From positions 275,272 to 339,271 of the forward strand of contig CACRSC010000001.1 in NCBI GenBank assembly GCA_902651635.1: 64,000 bases of DNA, written 5' to 3'. The stretch is from Mastigamoeba balamuthi (taxonomy: Eukaryota; Evosea; Mastigamoebida; Mastigamoebidae). The first letter of the stretch is position 1, and each line of letters opens with the position of its first letter. The notes below the pieces were generated by a model. The model did no database searches. It was not told the origin of the DNA and saw nothing but the letters and a program-made list of their open reading frames with translations. Positions 33,599 to 45,486 of the stretch are shown piece after piece. A program made the translations under genes and the position numbers.

Positions 33599-35340
33599 CT
33601 ACTGCTTTTCTGGCTTGTCGGAGGGGAGCTCCTGGGCGCCAGCCACAAGGCTCATCTCGACAGAGTCCGGCTCTTCAGCAGGAGAGTCACGCTTGAGATC
33701 GATCGAGTGCTTGCTCGTGTCGACGGCGTGCATGTCGACGTTGGCCGCTGGAGGAGCCACCGCATTGGCCGTCGGCCGAGCAGACACCCACGCCTGCAAA
33801 GTGGTGTGAGTATGCTGTGTAGCTCCATTGGGCCAACGCATACCTTCCAGGCGGCAATCACAGCGTTGCCGAGGATGCAGACGGTGCCAATGCCGCTCAG
33901 CCAGGACGGCGTCTCGCCAAGAATGCAGAAACTCCAAATAAACGCGAACACAATCTGGAGGTACGACGCCACCGCCACACGGGCTGCGCGCCCCACTTGC
34001 AGCGCGACGGTGAGGAAGCCCTGCGCCCCGAAGCCCAGGACTCCGACCGCGGCGAGGTAGAGCCACACGATCCCCTTGGGCATGACGAACGACTCGAACA
34101 CCCAGATGCCCAGCGGAGGCAGGACGATGCCGCACACACTGAGGTAGTTGACCACAACGTAGGGATGCACGGCCTTGCCAATCTTCCTGGGAATCAGAGC
34201 GGACAGCAGTCAGCTGTTTGCGATGTGATGGATAGATAGGGATGGGAGGCACCTGGTGAGAACGTAGGCCATGCCCGCGCACACGGAAGACCCCATGCCG
34301 ATGCCCACGCCGGCGAGGCGGGTCTGCCAGGGGATATCGTTCCCCGAGGCGTTCGCCAGCTTTACCCAGCGCAGGTTAACAGAGTGTCGGCAGTAGGGGC
34401 GCTCGCCTTGCCAAACAAGAACGGAGGACGGGCAATGAAGACGATGCCGGCGAAGCAGAGGAAGTAGCCTCCGATCTCAATGCGCGTGATCCTGTTGGCG
34501 GCCAAGTGTTCTCAGTCTCCGAGACGGCTCGGACGGGCCCCACCCCGCACCCCCGCGCACTTCTCTTTGAGGATGAAGAAGCCGAAGACGGCGGTGAAGA
34601 TGGGGCTCAGGAAGTTGATGATGACCGCGTCCGCCAGCGGCAGCATCTTGATCGCCATCATCCACATGCTCATGGAGAGCACGCCAACGATCCCTCTGAG
34701 CCACAGCAGCATCCTGCCCAGCACACACCCCCCGACATTCGCGCCGTGTGAGTACCAGAGCGACGCACCCGCTCTCTCCTCCCCGGCACACGCACCACGA
34801 CGAGCGGGGCCCAATGGGATTGACACGCGCCGCTCCAAGCCACAGAAGGCACAGGACAAACTGCACGACCTGGTTGACGCAAGACCGGTGAGCACTAGCG
34901 AGTCGGTAGCTGCCCAATAAAGAGAGCGAGCAGGATATAATTTGGACGCACATTGCGGCCGAGCACCACCTCAAAGGCCCCGATGCCTGACTTCGTGCAC
35001 AGCTTGATGAACAGCGACACGAGGCTGAACGTGAACGACGACACCGAGTTCAGCAGTAGTCCCATCTGCCAAGAGTGGTGTCCGCGTTTAGGTTTATTTT
35101 GGCGATTTTTGTCCGGGCTTCAGAACTGGAGAACCGAAAGACGGGGCAGAGGGGCCGAGAGACGGTAGGAATGAGGACGGGGAGCCCACGCACAGCGTCG
35201 CCGTTGCTGCGCAGGCGGGCGACGGAACGCTGCACGGCTGGCATGCACCCCCGGCGCTCGCCCTCCTCGAGGGAGGGGGAGGGCTCCAAGGCGCTGGGGC
35301 TCTCAGAGTCTTCGGAGGGGAGCTTGCTGAAGCGCGACAT
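33599..35340 (-). CDS. Drug/metabolite transporter superfamily (EamA) membrane protein
   Basis: Eight exons (minus): 35194-35340, 34952-35065, 34796-34869, 34561-34713, 34407-34491, 34253-34359, 33844-34186 and 33599-33793; 1218 nt, 405 residues, all phases matching. The two EamA halves are evident: SFTFSLVSLFIKL, IGAFEVVLGRN, WMMAIKMLPLADAVIINFLS, FTAVFGFFILKEK, IEIGGYFLCFAGIVFIARPP, then GSSVCAGMAYVLTRKIGK, GFLTVALQVGRAARVAVAS and LQIVFAFIWSFCILGETPS. It has ten predicted helices and is similar to SLC35G/plant-type nucleotide-sugar or purine exporters; the substrate is unknown. Intron 34360-34406 uses a GC donor (AAG|GCGAGC, 47 nt); four of the other donors are GTGCGT or GTGCGC. The N-terminal ~50 residues are cytosolic, acidic and Ser-rich; the Met at 35065 is an alternative start. 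Confidence 0.87.
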
Positions 35341-35671
35341 CGTCCCTCGTGTTTCCCTGCACGCCCAAAAGGTATCCAAAATCTCTGCATCTATTGAGTC
35401 ACAGATGCATCCCAAATATCCACAGTGTCACACAAGACAATCACCGAGCACCTGTTGTGAATCGGGTTCACTTGCCCCGAAGGTTGCCGCTGCCGTCTCC
35501 AAATGCTGGGGGAGGACCCTCAGAGATTCATGCAAGACACCGACGCAACTGCAAATCACCTCGGGGGGGAAACAGTACGAGCCGGTTGTTGTATCTGGAT
35601 TTTAGGACAACGGATTCGGGTACGGAGGTCGGGAAGAGGGATGCGGTGTTCCCCATGCGGGGGCCCTGCCC
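35341..35671. other. Intergenic region between two tandem minus-strand genes
   Basis: 331 bp between the start of the EamA transporter and the stop of the upstream NT-C2/DIL gene. No gene recognised; it should hold the transporter promoter. Confidence 0.5.
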
Positions 35672-38600
35672 TCATGACTCGAGCAGCTTCCGCGGGTCCA
35701 CGTTGGTCACGAGCGGGTCCTTGCACGCCTGCAGCTGCGAGGCTACGGCCTTGACCACCCCGATGTCCGCGGGCGTCTTGGCGTACTCGTCGGCGCGGAA
35801 GTACTTGACAATGTGGCTGATCTGCGCGATGTTGAGGCACGTGAAGGTCTCGCGCGTGGCCGCGGGGTCCAGCAGGATCGACTTGTCCATGACCAGCAGG
35901 TTCGCGGCCTGCCTGGCCGTCTCCAGCTGCGCCCGCGCGTCGTTGGTGCACGGGTCGCGCGACAGCCACTCCTCAGTCTGCGACAGTCCCAGCTTGATGT
36001 GCACGCCAGTGCCGCACGTGCCTGCGCGGACAAACAAGTGCGTCAATTCAATTGATATCAACACGAGTTGAGGCTACTATCAAACATTGAGGTAATCGCG
36101 CAAACGCAACTGAGCTGAGAAGGGGAGCGACGGGGGAGAGAAAGGGGCGCACAGAGCTCGGGCTGGCTGAGGAGGATGTTGAGGATGACCGAGCTGATGA
36201 AGTAGCACACCTGCTTGAAGAACTGGCGGCGGACGGCCTCCGGGGCGCGCGCAGAGATCAGTGCCTGCGCGGCGTCGGCGAGTACCGCGACAACGGCAGC
36301 GGGGCCGGGCGACTTGAGGCTCGACGTCTGTCGCTGCTCGATCAGCGCGGGCAGCAGCAGCTGGTCGAGCGAATGGTACGTCTTCTCCAGCAGCGCCTGG
36401 TACGTCTTGAACAGCATCTCCGAGATGCCGTGCACAAAGTGCGACTGCGGCATGTCCTCGGGGTCCGAGGGCATCTTGATGATGCTGGGGGGGAGGCGGG
36501 GACGTTAGCGACCCGGCCAAGATCTTGGCTGGGCTGGGAGAGAGCGGGCGCACTCGGAGGGGTTCTGGCTCGACGGGAACTTGCTCGTGACCTCCTTCAG
36601 GACCCACCAGCACGCGACGAGCCACTGCGTCAGCGTGCGCATGTTGCCGTGGTGCGCCTTGGACGCGAGCTCCAGCGCGTCGGTCACGGGGGCGAACAGC
36701 TCGTCCGAGGGCTCGTCGTACGCGTTGCTCTCCGAGAGCAGCTTGAGGATCACCGTCGCCATGCGCGACCTCCCCTCGTCCTTAGGCGACTGCGCGACCC
36801 CGCTGTCAAACAGCTCGCTCAGGAGCTTCAGCTCGATGTCCGCCTTGCGGTTCTGTCGGAGCGGTATCTTCTGTTGAGTTCCAATAGAAAGAAGTGAGAC
36901 TTCCCAGTCGCACCTTGAAGCGCAGGTCCTCGAGCTCTTCAGAGGAGGCGGCAGGGGCGACGGCCACAACGGGGGCAGGGGCCTTGGACTTCTTCGGCTT
37001 GTCCTCGTTGTCGCTGTCGCTGTCCTCGCTGTCGGTCTCCTCCTTGTTCTCCATCTCCTCGATCCTGTGCTCGAGCTCCGCCACGGTCTTCTTGAGGCGC
37101 TTGTTCTCCTCCCTGAGCTCCTCGCTCTCGTCGTCGTCGTCCTTGCCGGCGGACGCGGCGTCCCTGAGCCTCCTGACGTCCTTCTCCAGCTCGTCCGCAC
37201 GGTTCTCGGCCTCCTCGAGGTCCTCGTGCGCCTTGGACAGCTCCCTCTGCAGCCGCTGCGCCTCCTCCTTGAGGGCAGAGTCGTCGTCGCTGGCGGACCC
37301 AGCGGCCTTCTTCGCGAGGCTGAGCTCGTCCTCCGCGGCCTCGGCGCGCTTCTTGTAGTCGTTGAGCTCCTCGCGCAGTTTCTCCACGTCCTCCTTGGAC
37401 GGCTTCTCGTCGTCCGAGTCAGAGTCCGATTCGGGCTCGGCCTTGGTGGCGAGCCTGTGCTCGAGCTCGTCAATCTCCTCCTCGCGCTTCTTGAGCTTCG
37501 AGCGCAGCTTCTCGATCTCCTCCCTGAGCTCCTCCGAGTCGTCCTTGGAGGAGGCCACAACAACTGCCGCGGCCGCGACAGCTGGCGCAGCCTTGGCTGC
37601 CGCCTCCTGCGCCAGAGAGCGTTAGCAGCGAAACAGAGGGAACCGATACTCACGAGCTTCGCGCTGTGCTCCTGGGCCTCCTTGAGGGATTCGCGAAGAG
37701 AGGACTCCTGAGACTTGGCGCCCTCGAGCTCCTTCTGCGAGGCCTGGAGCTTCTGCTTGGTGCTCTCGAGCTCCTTCTCCTGGCGGGGTGTGAGCGTTGT
37801 TGTGTATGTTCATTGCTGAGCGGCCACGTACAATCTCGAGGGAGTGTGCAGCAATCGCGTCCCTCTCGATCATCTGGCGCTTCAGAGCGCCGTCCTTCTC
37901 GCTGCCAGAGCCATGGGCCGCCTTGAGCTGGACGTCGAGGTCGTCGTGCTTCTTCTTGGTCTCTGCGAGCTCCTTGCGCAGCGCCTGGATCTCGTCGCTC
38001 GCCTTCTTCGAGTCCTCTTCCTGCGACGGCAACAGCAATCAGAACGGCGGTCACTGGTATGCGTGCTGTGTGCTGTGCTGCATCGCTTGTATCGCTGCCT
38101 ACCGTCGTGGTGTCGTGCCGTGCGGGGTTTTGTGTGCAAACTACGGTGCTCGGGCTGTGTGAATATGCACGGACCATTTTGCTGCTCTGCTGCTCCTTCA
38201 GCTGAGCGAGCTGCTTGGCGAGCTCGTTCTTCTCAGACTCGCTCTTGGCCGACGCCGCCTGCAGGTCGGCAACCTGCTTCACCAAGAGGGCCTCGGCGGC
38301 AGTGCGCTTGGCGACGTCCGCGCGCAGTGCCTCGAGGTCCTTCTCGAGGTCCTTGCACTTGGCCTTGGACTTCTCCTGCTCCTCCTGGAGCTGCTTCTGC
38401 ACAGCGTCGCGCTCCTGGCGGACCTGGTCGGCGCCCTCGCCCGTCTTCTTCGCGTCCTCCTCCTGGAGTGCGTGCGCCGGCGGGGGGCGGGTCAGTTACA
38501 GGGCCGGTGCGTTCAACGTGTCTGCTCGTTCTACTCGTGGAGGGCTTCTGGGTTTCTCTACACCGACGTCGCGGACCATTCTCTCAAGGCGTTTCTTGGC

Positions 38601-41600
38601 CTCTGCGCATTCTACTTGCGAGGCCTCGAGCTGCGCGCGAAGGTCCGACATCTGCTTCTCAACCAGCTTCTCCTTCTCGCTCTGTAGGGGCGGAGAGGTC
38701 ACTGTCAGAGCAACTCGTTTTCCCATTCACAGGAGCGGCGAAGGGCACCTGGCCGGATGCCTGCTTCTGGCGCTCCTGCTCGATCTCCTGCTTGAGCAGC
38801 TGGTTCTTTGTGGTGGCCTCGGACAGCTCGCTCTGAGCGGTGTTGCGCTCGGCAGTCACCTTGGCGAGGTCTGCGGACAGCGCTGCTGCCGACGCCGCAG
38901 ACTTCTCTAGCTCTGCGGCTTTGCTCGAGCTCTTTGCGCGCTCCGACTCAAGCTCCTCCTTGAGCCCATCCTTCTCCTTGCGCTCCTTCTCGGCGTCCTC
39001 CTTGTACTTAGCGGTCTCGGACTCCTGTTATACGCGGGAGAGAAATACCTCGTAAGACACTCGCCCGCTCCCGCTCGCAGGTTAACAGGCCCGTTCTACA
39101 CGTTCGCGCGCCAAGGTGAGCGGTGCAAGAGTGAGGGCCAAAGGACCGTTTCGGCGAGGCGCTGGGAGGCGCTGTCGAGCTGCGAGCGGAGGCCCGCAAG
39201 CTGCTCTTGAGCGGTCCGCTCCTTCGCTTCCTGCGGCGGCGGTCAGCCTGCGATTGTGCGCTGTTCTGCGGGTGCCAAGGGACCTGTGTGGCGCCGAGCT
39301 CGCGCTGCTTCTCGAGCTGCTCCTTGAGTGCCTTGATCTCGTCCTCGAGCGTCTTCTGCAGCTCGGTGAACTGGGCAGCGGTCGTGCTCTCGCGTGCTGC
39401 CTGGGACTTGGCTGTCTCGGCGAGCTGCTTTGTCTCGACTTGGATCTCGACGATCCTGCGCTCGAGCTCCGCAATGTGCGTTGCGTCACTCAGCGCCTTC
39501 TTCTCCGCCTCTTCTACCTGCGCCTGCAGCTTCGCAACGTCGCCGCTCAGCGCCTCGGCGCGCAGCCTCGCCGACTCCTCTCTCTTCTGCAGAGACTCTC
39601 CGAGGTCCTGCGCCTCCTTAAGTTGGTCCCTCAGCGCGCCCTCCTGCGGTGGTGCATCATCGATTATTCGCACGAAACACCTGCGTCGGGTCGTCGCTAC
39701 CGCAGCGAGTCTACCACGAGCGAGTGCTACGCGTTGTGCGTGTGCTCGCTCGCGCGTGCGTCGTGCGCGTTGTGGATCGCTTTCGTACCGTGGAAGAAGC
39801 CTTGGCGGCGATGTCACTGTTCTGGCGGGCGAGCTCCTCGCGCTGGGCAACCTCTGTGGCGAGCTGCGCGGCGAGCTTGGCAGCCTCCTCCTTGCCCTGC
39901 GCTACCTCTGCCTCGAGGCGCGTTATCTGCTCCTTACGCTGCGCAGACTCGGATCTCTCGGACGCCAGCTCCGCATCAACGCGGGCCTTCTCGGACCTCT
40001 CCTTGGCGAGCTCTTGCTCGAGGTTCGTGACCTCCTCCTTGGTCTTGCTGAGAGCCGACTCCGCGGTGGCGGCCCCGGTGCTCGACGCCGCGCGCAGGTC
40101 CTCGGTTTCCCTCTGGGCCTTGGCAAGGTTCTCCTTCTCCCTCTCGAGCTGCTCCTTCTGCTCCGCCAGCTGCTTCTCGAGCGACTCGCAACGCTCAGAC
40201 AGCTCGCCAATCTTCGCAACCGCCTCAGCGTCCTTGTTGCGCGCGTGGGCCTCGGACTCCTCCAGCTTGTGCTGCAGAGTGGCCGCGGCCTCGGCGTGCT
40301 CACCGGCCTGCTTGCTGAGCTGGTTCTGCAGTTCGAGAATCTTGGCGTCGAGCGAGCGGCTCCTGGCCTCGGCCTCCTCGCCGGTACCGCTGGCAGCCTT
40401 GAGCTGGTCCTGAGCAGACGCGTACAGTGCCTCGAGGTCGGCAGCGCGCTTCTGCGAGGACTCGAGCTGCTTGGTCATCTTCTGCTGCTCCTGAGTAGCG
40501 GCCTCGATCTGCGCCTTGAGCGCTGTTGCCTCCGCTGCAGCCTTGGCAGCGGCCTCCTTGTGCTGCGCGACCGCCGCCTCGAGCGCGGCGACCTTCGCCT
40601 CGGTCGCCTGCGTCTGCTGCGCCTCGCGCGACTTCATGTCGGCGACCGCGGCCTCGTTGGTCTGCGCGCGCTGTTTCTCCGATTCCTTTTCTGCCTGCAG
40701 GCGATCGCGCTCCAGCTTGAGGGCAGCGAGCTCCGCGGCCGTCTTGGCAAGGAGCTCCTTGGTCTGAGTCTCGGAGGCGGACGCGCCCGCTATCTTGTCG
40801 TTGCTGGCGGTGAGCTGCTTCTCGAGCTCCACGCGCTTGCCCTCGGCCTCGGCGATCTTCTTCGCGGCCGCCTGCTTCTCGGCTTCGAGCTCCTTCGCGA
40901 GGGCGTCAGCACGTGCGGCGCTCTTCTGCGTCTCGACCTTCAGGGCAGCTACCTCCTTCGTGCTGGCGGCCTGCAGGGCTGCGAGAGACGCCTGCACCGC
41001 CTTCAGCTCTGTCTCGAGGGCCGCGATCCTCTGCGAGGACTGGCCCGACTGACTGCCTGCGTCTGCGAGCTTGGCTGTCGTCTCCGTCAGGCCGCTCTGC
41101 AACTGCGCTATCTTCTGGGCGTCTGCTTTGCTCTGCTCTGCCATCGCTGCCTGGGCCTTGGCCACCTCTGCCTCCAGAGCCTGCGCCTTGGACTGGGACT
41201 GCGCGAGGTCTTGCTCGAGCTTCTTTATCGACTCGGCCAGTGCTGCCTCGCGTGCCTTGGAAGCGTCGACGGCGCTCGTGAGGGCCCCGCCCTCGGTGGT
41301 CAAGCGAGTGATCGTCGCCTCGAGCGCGGCTATCGACTCCTTGGACGCACTGGCAGCCGCTGCCCCTGCCGCCTCCTGTGTGTTGCGCGGCGTTGTTGTC
41401 GTTGATAAAGCAGGGGCAGCATTTTGGAGGGGATGGGAGGGCAGGTGACGTTCCCGCTCGCAAGAGAGGTTTGCTACACTACCGTTGCTACACGTCCGCG
41501 TGGGGAGAACGTGGGTGGGAGGGGAGGGGGCAAGAGCTCGACCTGCTTCTTCTGAGCCTCGGCGAGCTTGGCCTGCAGGGCGTCGCGCTCCTTCTCGACC

Positions 41601-42901
41601 TCCTCGAGCGACGTGACGAGCATCTCCATCTTCTTCTCCGCCTTCTCGTCCCTCTTCTTCCTCTTGCCTGCCCTGCCTGTGAGCACTTGGCTCGCAGCGG
41701 CGTCTCGAGGGAAGCAGTGGTACCCAGAGTCTCGACCGTCTTCTTCAGCTCCTCGTTGGCACGGCGCAGCTCCTCGAGCTCCTCTGAGTGAGCCCCGGCG
41801 GCAGCAGTGGCTGCTGGCGCTGAGGCCGTCGCCGCGGCAGATACTGCCGCTGCCGTGGGTGCCGCTGCAGCCTCGGCAGGGGCGGCCTTGTCCTTGTCCT
41901 TGTCCTTGTCCTTGTCCTTGTCCTTCTTCTCTTTCTTCTCCTTCTTCTCGTCCTTGTCGTCGTCCTTGTCCTTCTTCTTGCCGCCGAAGAGAGAGAGCGA
42001 GTGCCTGTGCTTGTGCTTGGTCTCGGCGTCCGTGGCCGCGCCAGCGGCAGGCGCGGCTGCGGACCCGGCGGCAGCAGAGGGCGCTGCCGACGCCGCGCTC
42101 TTCTCGTCGTCGTACGAGTCGAGGTCCCTGTTCATCTCCTCCTCTTCGTGCTCCGACTGCGCAGCCCACACTGTCAGCCATTTCCCAACCCACCTCCCCT
42201 CCCAAGCGGCCTACCTCGGCAGACAGCACATCCGTCTCGGACGACGGCTCCGCGTCCCTGCGCGCGTGTGAGACAGAGGTGGCGTGGCACGGATGGCGCA
42301 CTCCCCGGTGGCGACCTCGGACGAGACGGCGATGTTGAGCGTGTACGAGCCCTTGGTGCCCTTCTTGGCCTTGATCTGCAGCGCTCGGTGCTGCGTGGCG
42401 CCGCCGAGGTCGGCGAACTCGCTCAGGTTGAGCGAGATCTTCCCCAGCGACGACGCCTTCTTCTTCTTCACGACGAACTGCGCGCCCCCCGCCGCCCCCG
42501 CGCTGTTTCAGTGCCCCGCCGCGCGCCGGGGTTGGAAATGGGGGGTTGTGCGGTTACCTCCTGCAGAGAGACCAGGATATTCTTCTCGTCGTAGGTGTTG
42601 CCGTCCTTGAACAGCGTGCACAGCATCGTGACGGTCTCGGACCACTCGGCCTTGCCGTCGAAGACCATCTTCTGCTTGGTCTCGCCTGTGCGTCCCCGGC
42701 GGGGGATTCAAAGGTGCATTTAGCGCGCGGGGGGCGTTGTTTTGTGGTGGGCTGGGATGGTGGCCACGTGCCGTGGTTCTCCTCCTTGGACCCGCGCTTC
42801 CACGCGACGTTGATGAACGAGCCGTCGGGGAGCCCCGTGGCGGTCTCGAACGTCAGCCGGAACCTGTGCTTTGAGCCCTTCTTCTTGGAGAAGACCGACA
42901 T
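35672..42901 (-). CDS. Giant NT-C2 / coiled-coil / DIL-domain protein
   Basis: A single minus-strand gene of more than fifteen exons. First exons resolved: 42772-42901, 42558-42685, 42302-42477 and 42215-42257 (phases match; first donor GC, ACG|GCACGT). The N terminus (MSVFSKKKGSKHRFRLTFET ... WSETVTMLCTLFKDG ... KISLNLSEFAD) is an NT-type C2 domain like that of EHBP1/EEIG1. Next come an Ala-rich and (KD)n low-complexity segment, then more than 1000 residues of heptad coiled coil (LEEVEKERDALQAKLAEAQ; KLEQDLAQSQSKAQALEAEV). The end is a DIL domain: ELKLLSELFDSGVA, YQALLEKTYHSLDQLLLPAL, VCYFISSVILNILLSQPELC, SHIVKYFRADEYAK. DIL is the cargo-binding module of class V myosins; there is no motor here. 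Likely a membrane-associated tether or scaffold. Mid-gene exon ends are not all fixed. Confidence 0.8.
41880..41975 (-). repeat. Hexanucleotide microsatellite coding (Lys-Asp)n
   Basis: Plus-strand units of TCCTTG, with related units, repeat in the minus-strand coding sequence and give an alternating KDKDKDKDKDKD run followed by KKEKKEKKDK-like text. The run lies between the NT-C2 and coiled-coil parts of the giant gene and is in frame. Confidence 0.85.
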
Positions 42902-43078
42902 CGCTCTCCACCAAAGCGCAACCTTTAAGTTCTGGAGGGACGGATATCCCCAACAGATTTCCCCCTTGCCACCTAAAACACACTCCGAACTGGACTCTGT
43001 TTCTCTTGCAGATTGGCAGTGCTGTGTGCAGTACACACACCTGCTCTGCGGCGGCTTGTGGGGGCCCCCTCAGGCTCC

Positions 43079-43603
43079 TCAGAGGCCGTCGTCTGCCAGC
43101 CGCATTCTCTTGAAGTCGACGACCTCCATGTCGAGGTCCTCGCAGGGCGGCGGCCCGTCCGCGTTCCTCTTGCGCGGCCCGTTGACGAGCTCCTGCGCGT
43201 CCCTCGCCCCGACAGCCGCCGCGAACTCGCCCTGGAACCCGCCCTCCCTCGACGTCTGTATCAGCGGCGTCGACGACGAGCGCGCCGGCGCGGGGCCCAC
43301 CACGGGCGGCGGCACCGGCGGGGGCTGCACTGTGACGACCCCGACGGTTCGCTGCTGCTGCGGCGCGTCGTGCAGCGATCGCGTGGCGTCGGACTCGAGC
43401 GCCGTGAGGAGGTCGATCAGCGCAGACGCCGGCACCGACGCGCCGGTGGCCGACTGGCGCGCGATGAACGAGCGCACGGCGCGGGTGGCGCTGAGGACGC
43501 CGTTGGCGTGCGACTCGCGCTGCATGCGGTTCGACTCCACGAACAGCTGCGCCACGGCGTTGGCTGCCTGCGTGAACGTGGCGTTGAGCCTGGCAGCAGA
43601 CAT
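43079..43603 (-). CDS. Hypothetical protein, 174 residues
   Basis: Single exon. The first ~75 residues look helical (ATFTQAANAVAQLFVESNRM and ALIDLLTALESDATRSL). A Pro/Val-rich linker (VQPPPVPPPVVGPAPARSSS) follows, then a C terminus with DLDMEVVDFKRMRLADDGL. No family recognised. The basic KRNAD and FKRMR stretches might serve as nuclear signals, which is speculative. Compositional bias and codon use match neighbouring genes. The ATG at 43603 is the first in frame. Confidence 0.55.
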   Translation of the reverse strand: MSAARLNATFTQAANAVAQLFVESNRMQRESHANGVLSATRAVRSFIARQSATGASVPASALIDLLTALESDATRSLHDAPQQQRTVGVVTVQPPPVPPPVVGPAPARSSSTPLIQTSREGGFQGEFAAAVGARDAQELVNGPRKRNADGPPPCEDLDMEVVDFKRMRLADDGL

Positions 43604-43904
43604 GTGCGCGCGTTACGAAATCGGCGCCGTGTTTTGATTGGCTCAGCCGATTTCCCGATAATCAATCGATCAATCTTCATGAGTGTCGAGCACTGCTTCC
43701 GAGTGCCGTGCCCATCTGCACGACGCCACAGACACACCGCATTTCCCTACTACGCCAACCGGACTGGCGGCGGGGTGGGTTAAGTGGCCTTCGCATTCTT
43801 GCACTAGGGAGAATTCCAAATTTTGGTTTTATCTTTGCACCCAAATCGTGGTAACGTTGCTGAGCTTCGGAGTACAAGCTCTCTGTTGTTATCATGAAGT
43901 TCTC
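43604..43904. other. Intergenic region, AT-richer
   Basis: 301 bp between two minus-strand genes, including a TTTGATTGG-type CCAAT-like element (about 43632) just upstream of the 43603 start. No gene recognised. Confidence 0.4.
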
Positions 43905-45311
43905 TCAAACGGGTTGTGGTGCCAGTGGCGGTGGCGTGGTCAGGACCAGGGGGAGAGAGGCAGGATCTGGGGTCCGCATCTTGCTCAGCCTCAGTGCAGT
44001 GACGTCCTCACACCTCAGGGAGTACTCGCCGGGTTCGTTTGTCTGTGCCGCGGGAACACAGACGCCACTGAACCGCGCAACGCCTCGTGTCGTAATTGCC
44101 TGCAGATGCAGGACGAGCCCGTCCTCGTCCTGCGACTGCGCCCCTGCTGCCTGGAAGCGCATGGGCACGTGCTGCCTAGATGGCGCCGGGCTTGGCTGTG
44201 CCTCGGCCTGAGATCTTGCAATCGACCTCTTCTGAGACATCTGCTGTGGCTGCTGTTGCTGCGACTGCTGCGTCTGCTTCTTCCTCGCCGCCGCATTTGC
44301 GAGGGTCTGCTGGTCCTTGTCCCCTCCGACCACGGACCTGGTGTTGGCTGTCGGGTCCTTGGATACACGCTTGGCGCCTCGGGACATTGCGGAGGGAACG
44401 GGTAGTGGACCAACGTAAGAGATCGTCAGGATGAGGGTGCGGCCGCTCTCTCCTTCCACCGGCATTCCGCGCTCGCTCTTGACCTCGACGAAGATGTCTG
44501 GGAGTGGAGACCCCAGCGTTCCCTGCAGGGCCGGCATTGGCCCCAGACTGATCGCAGAGCTCCCGCCGAGGAAACTGCCGAACCCCATCGTTCCTGAGGC
44601 AGGCGAAGGGTCGCTCATGGCGGCGAGCGCTGCGACCAGGTCAGGCGCTGGGGTGTGCTCCGGAGCAAACGGCCTGAACTCGAGCTTCGTCGGCGGGTCC
44701 GCGGGCTCACCGTCTGCGAACTCGCCCTCGTAGATGTACGAGCTGAACGGGCATGCTCTGCGCCCGTACCCGTGCGGCTTGTCTGCCCTCCACTCGCCCT
44801 CGAAGACGACCTCGCCAGAGGCCATCTTATCGATTCCCCTGCCCTCCCGCATGTTGTGGCTCCACTCGCCCTCGTAGCTCGAGCCGTCGGCCCTCACCAG
44901 CTTCCCCGTGCCGTGCTTGGCGTGCATGGAGAAGGCACCCTCGTAGCTGTCGCCCGAGGCGGAGACGTGAACGCCGTGCGGGCCGTGGTACTTGTTCTTA
45001 TGCCACCCGCCCACGTAGCTCTCACCGTCGGCCCCGCGGTACTCGCCGCGCTCCCCGTGGGCCTCGCCGAGCTCGAACGGGCCCTCGTAGCGCGACCCGT
45101 CGCGCCACACGCGGACGCCGTGGGAGCAGGTGGCCTCTCCCTTGCTGAAGTCGGCCTCCAGCGTTCCTCCGAACATCCCGAGATGCAGGGTGCCGTGGCC
45201 ATGCTTGAGGCCAGAACTCCACTCGCCCTCGTAACGCCAGCCGTTGGGGTACACGTACGTTCCATGCCCGTGGCGCAGGCCATTCTTGTACTGCCCGGTG
45301 TATGCCGCCAT
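43905..45311 (-). CDS. MORN-repeat protein with novel C-terminal extension
   Basis: Single exon of 468 residues. About nine MORN repeats run from the start: YTGQYKNGLRHGHGTYVYPN, YEGEWSSGLKHGHGTL, YEGPFELGEAHGERGEY, YVGGWHKNKYHGPHGVHVSA, YEGAFSMHAKHGTGKLV, YEGEWSHNMREGRGI and FEGEWRADKPHGYGRR. MORN sheets typically dimerise and sit at membranes or cytoskeletal scaffolds. The C-terminal ~220 residues are distinct: a Ser/Pro linker, a possible beta-rich stretch (IFVEVKSERGMPVEGESGR and LILTISYVGPL), a Gln-rich tract and a final beta-like stretch (GLVLHLQAITTRGVARFSG). I do not recognise these. The ATG at 45311 directly precedes the first repeat. Confidence 0.85.
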   Translation of the reverse strand: MAAYTGQYKNGLRHGHGTYVYPNGWRYEGEWSSGLKHGHGTLHLGMFGGTLEADFSKGEATCSHGVRVWRDGSRYEGPFELGEAHGERGEYRGADGESYVGGWHKNKYHGPHGVHVSASGDSYEGAFSMHAKHGTGKLVRADGSSYEGEWSHNMREGRGIDKMASGEVVFEGEWRADKPHGYGRRACPFSSYIYEGEFADGEPADPPTKLEFRPFAPEHTPAPDLVAALAAMSDPSPASGTMGFGSFLGGSSAISLGPMPALQGTLGSPLPDIFVEVKSERGMPVEGESGRTLILTISYVGPLPVPSAMSRGAKRVSKDPTANTRSVVGGDKDQQTLANAAARKKQTQQSQQQQPQQMSQKRSIARSQAEAQPSPAPSRQHVPMRFQAAGAQSQDEDGLVLHLQAITTRGVARFSGVCVPAAQTNEPGEYSLRCEDVTALRLSKMRTPDPASLPLVLTTPPPLAPQPV

Positions 45312-45406
45312 TGAGTGTATTATTAGGAACAATATCTACGAGATTTTCTGCGGAACTCCGCGGGCCTGATTCTTCGCCCGCAGTTGACGTGTCGGGTGCA
45401 ACGTCA

Positions 45407-45422
45407 CATCCCGCCAAAAATC
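45407..45422. promoter_or_regulatory. Possible E2F-like site upstream of two divergent genes
   Basis: CCCGCCAAAAA at 45410-45420 fits the E2F/DP consensus (reverse of TTTTGGCGGG). It lies between the MORN gene (minus) and the small plus-strand gene. A similar CCCGCCAAAA lies 20 bp before the CH-domain gene. Sequence match only. Confidence 0.25.
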
Positions 45423-45486
45423 GCGATCACATTTTTTCGTGTTAGCCTTTGAATTGCACAGAAGGAAAAAAGAGCGCACTTCGGGA

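Noticed and set aside
39207-41405. A 732-codon open frame opposite the giant coiled-coil gene
   Set aside because: It is the antisense of Glu/Lys/Ala heptads, which reads as Leu/Arg/Cys/Ser; no domain found.
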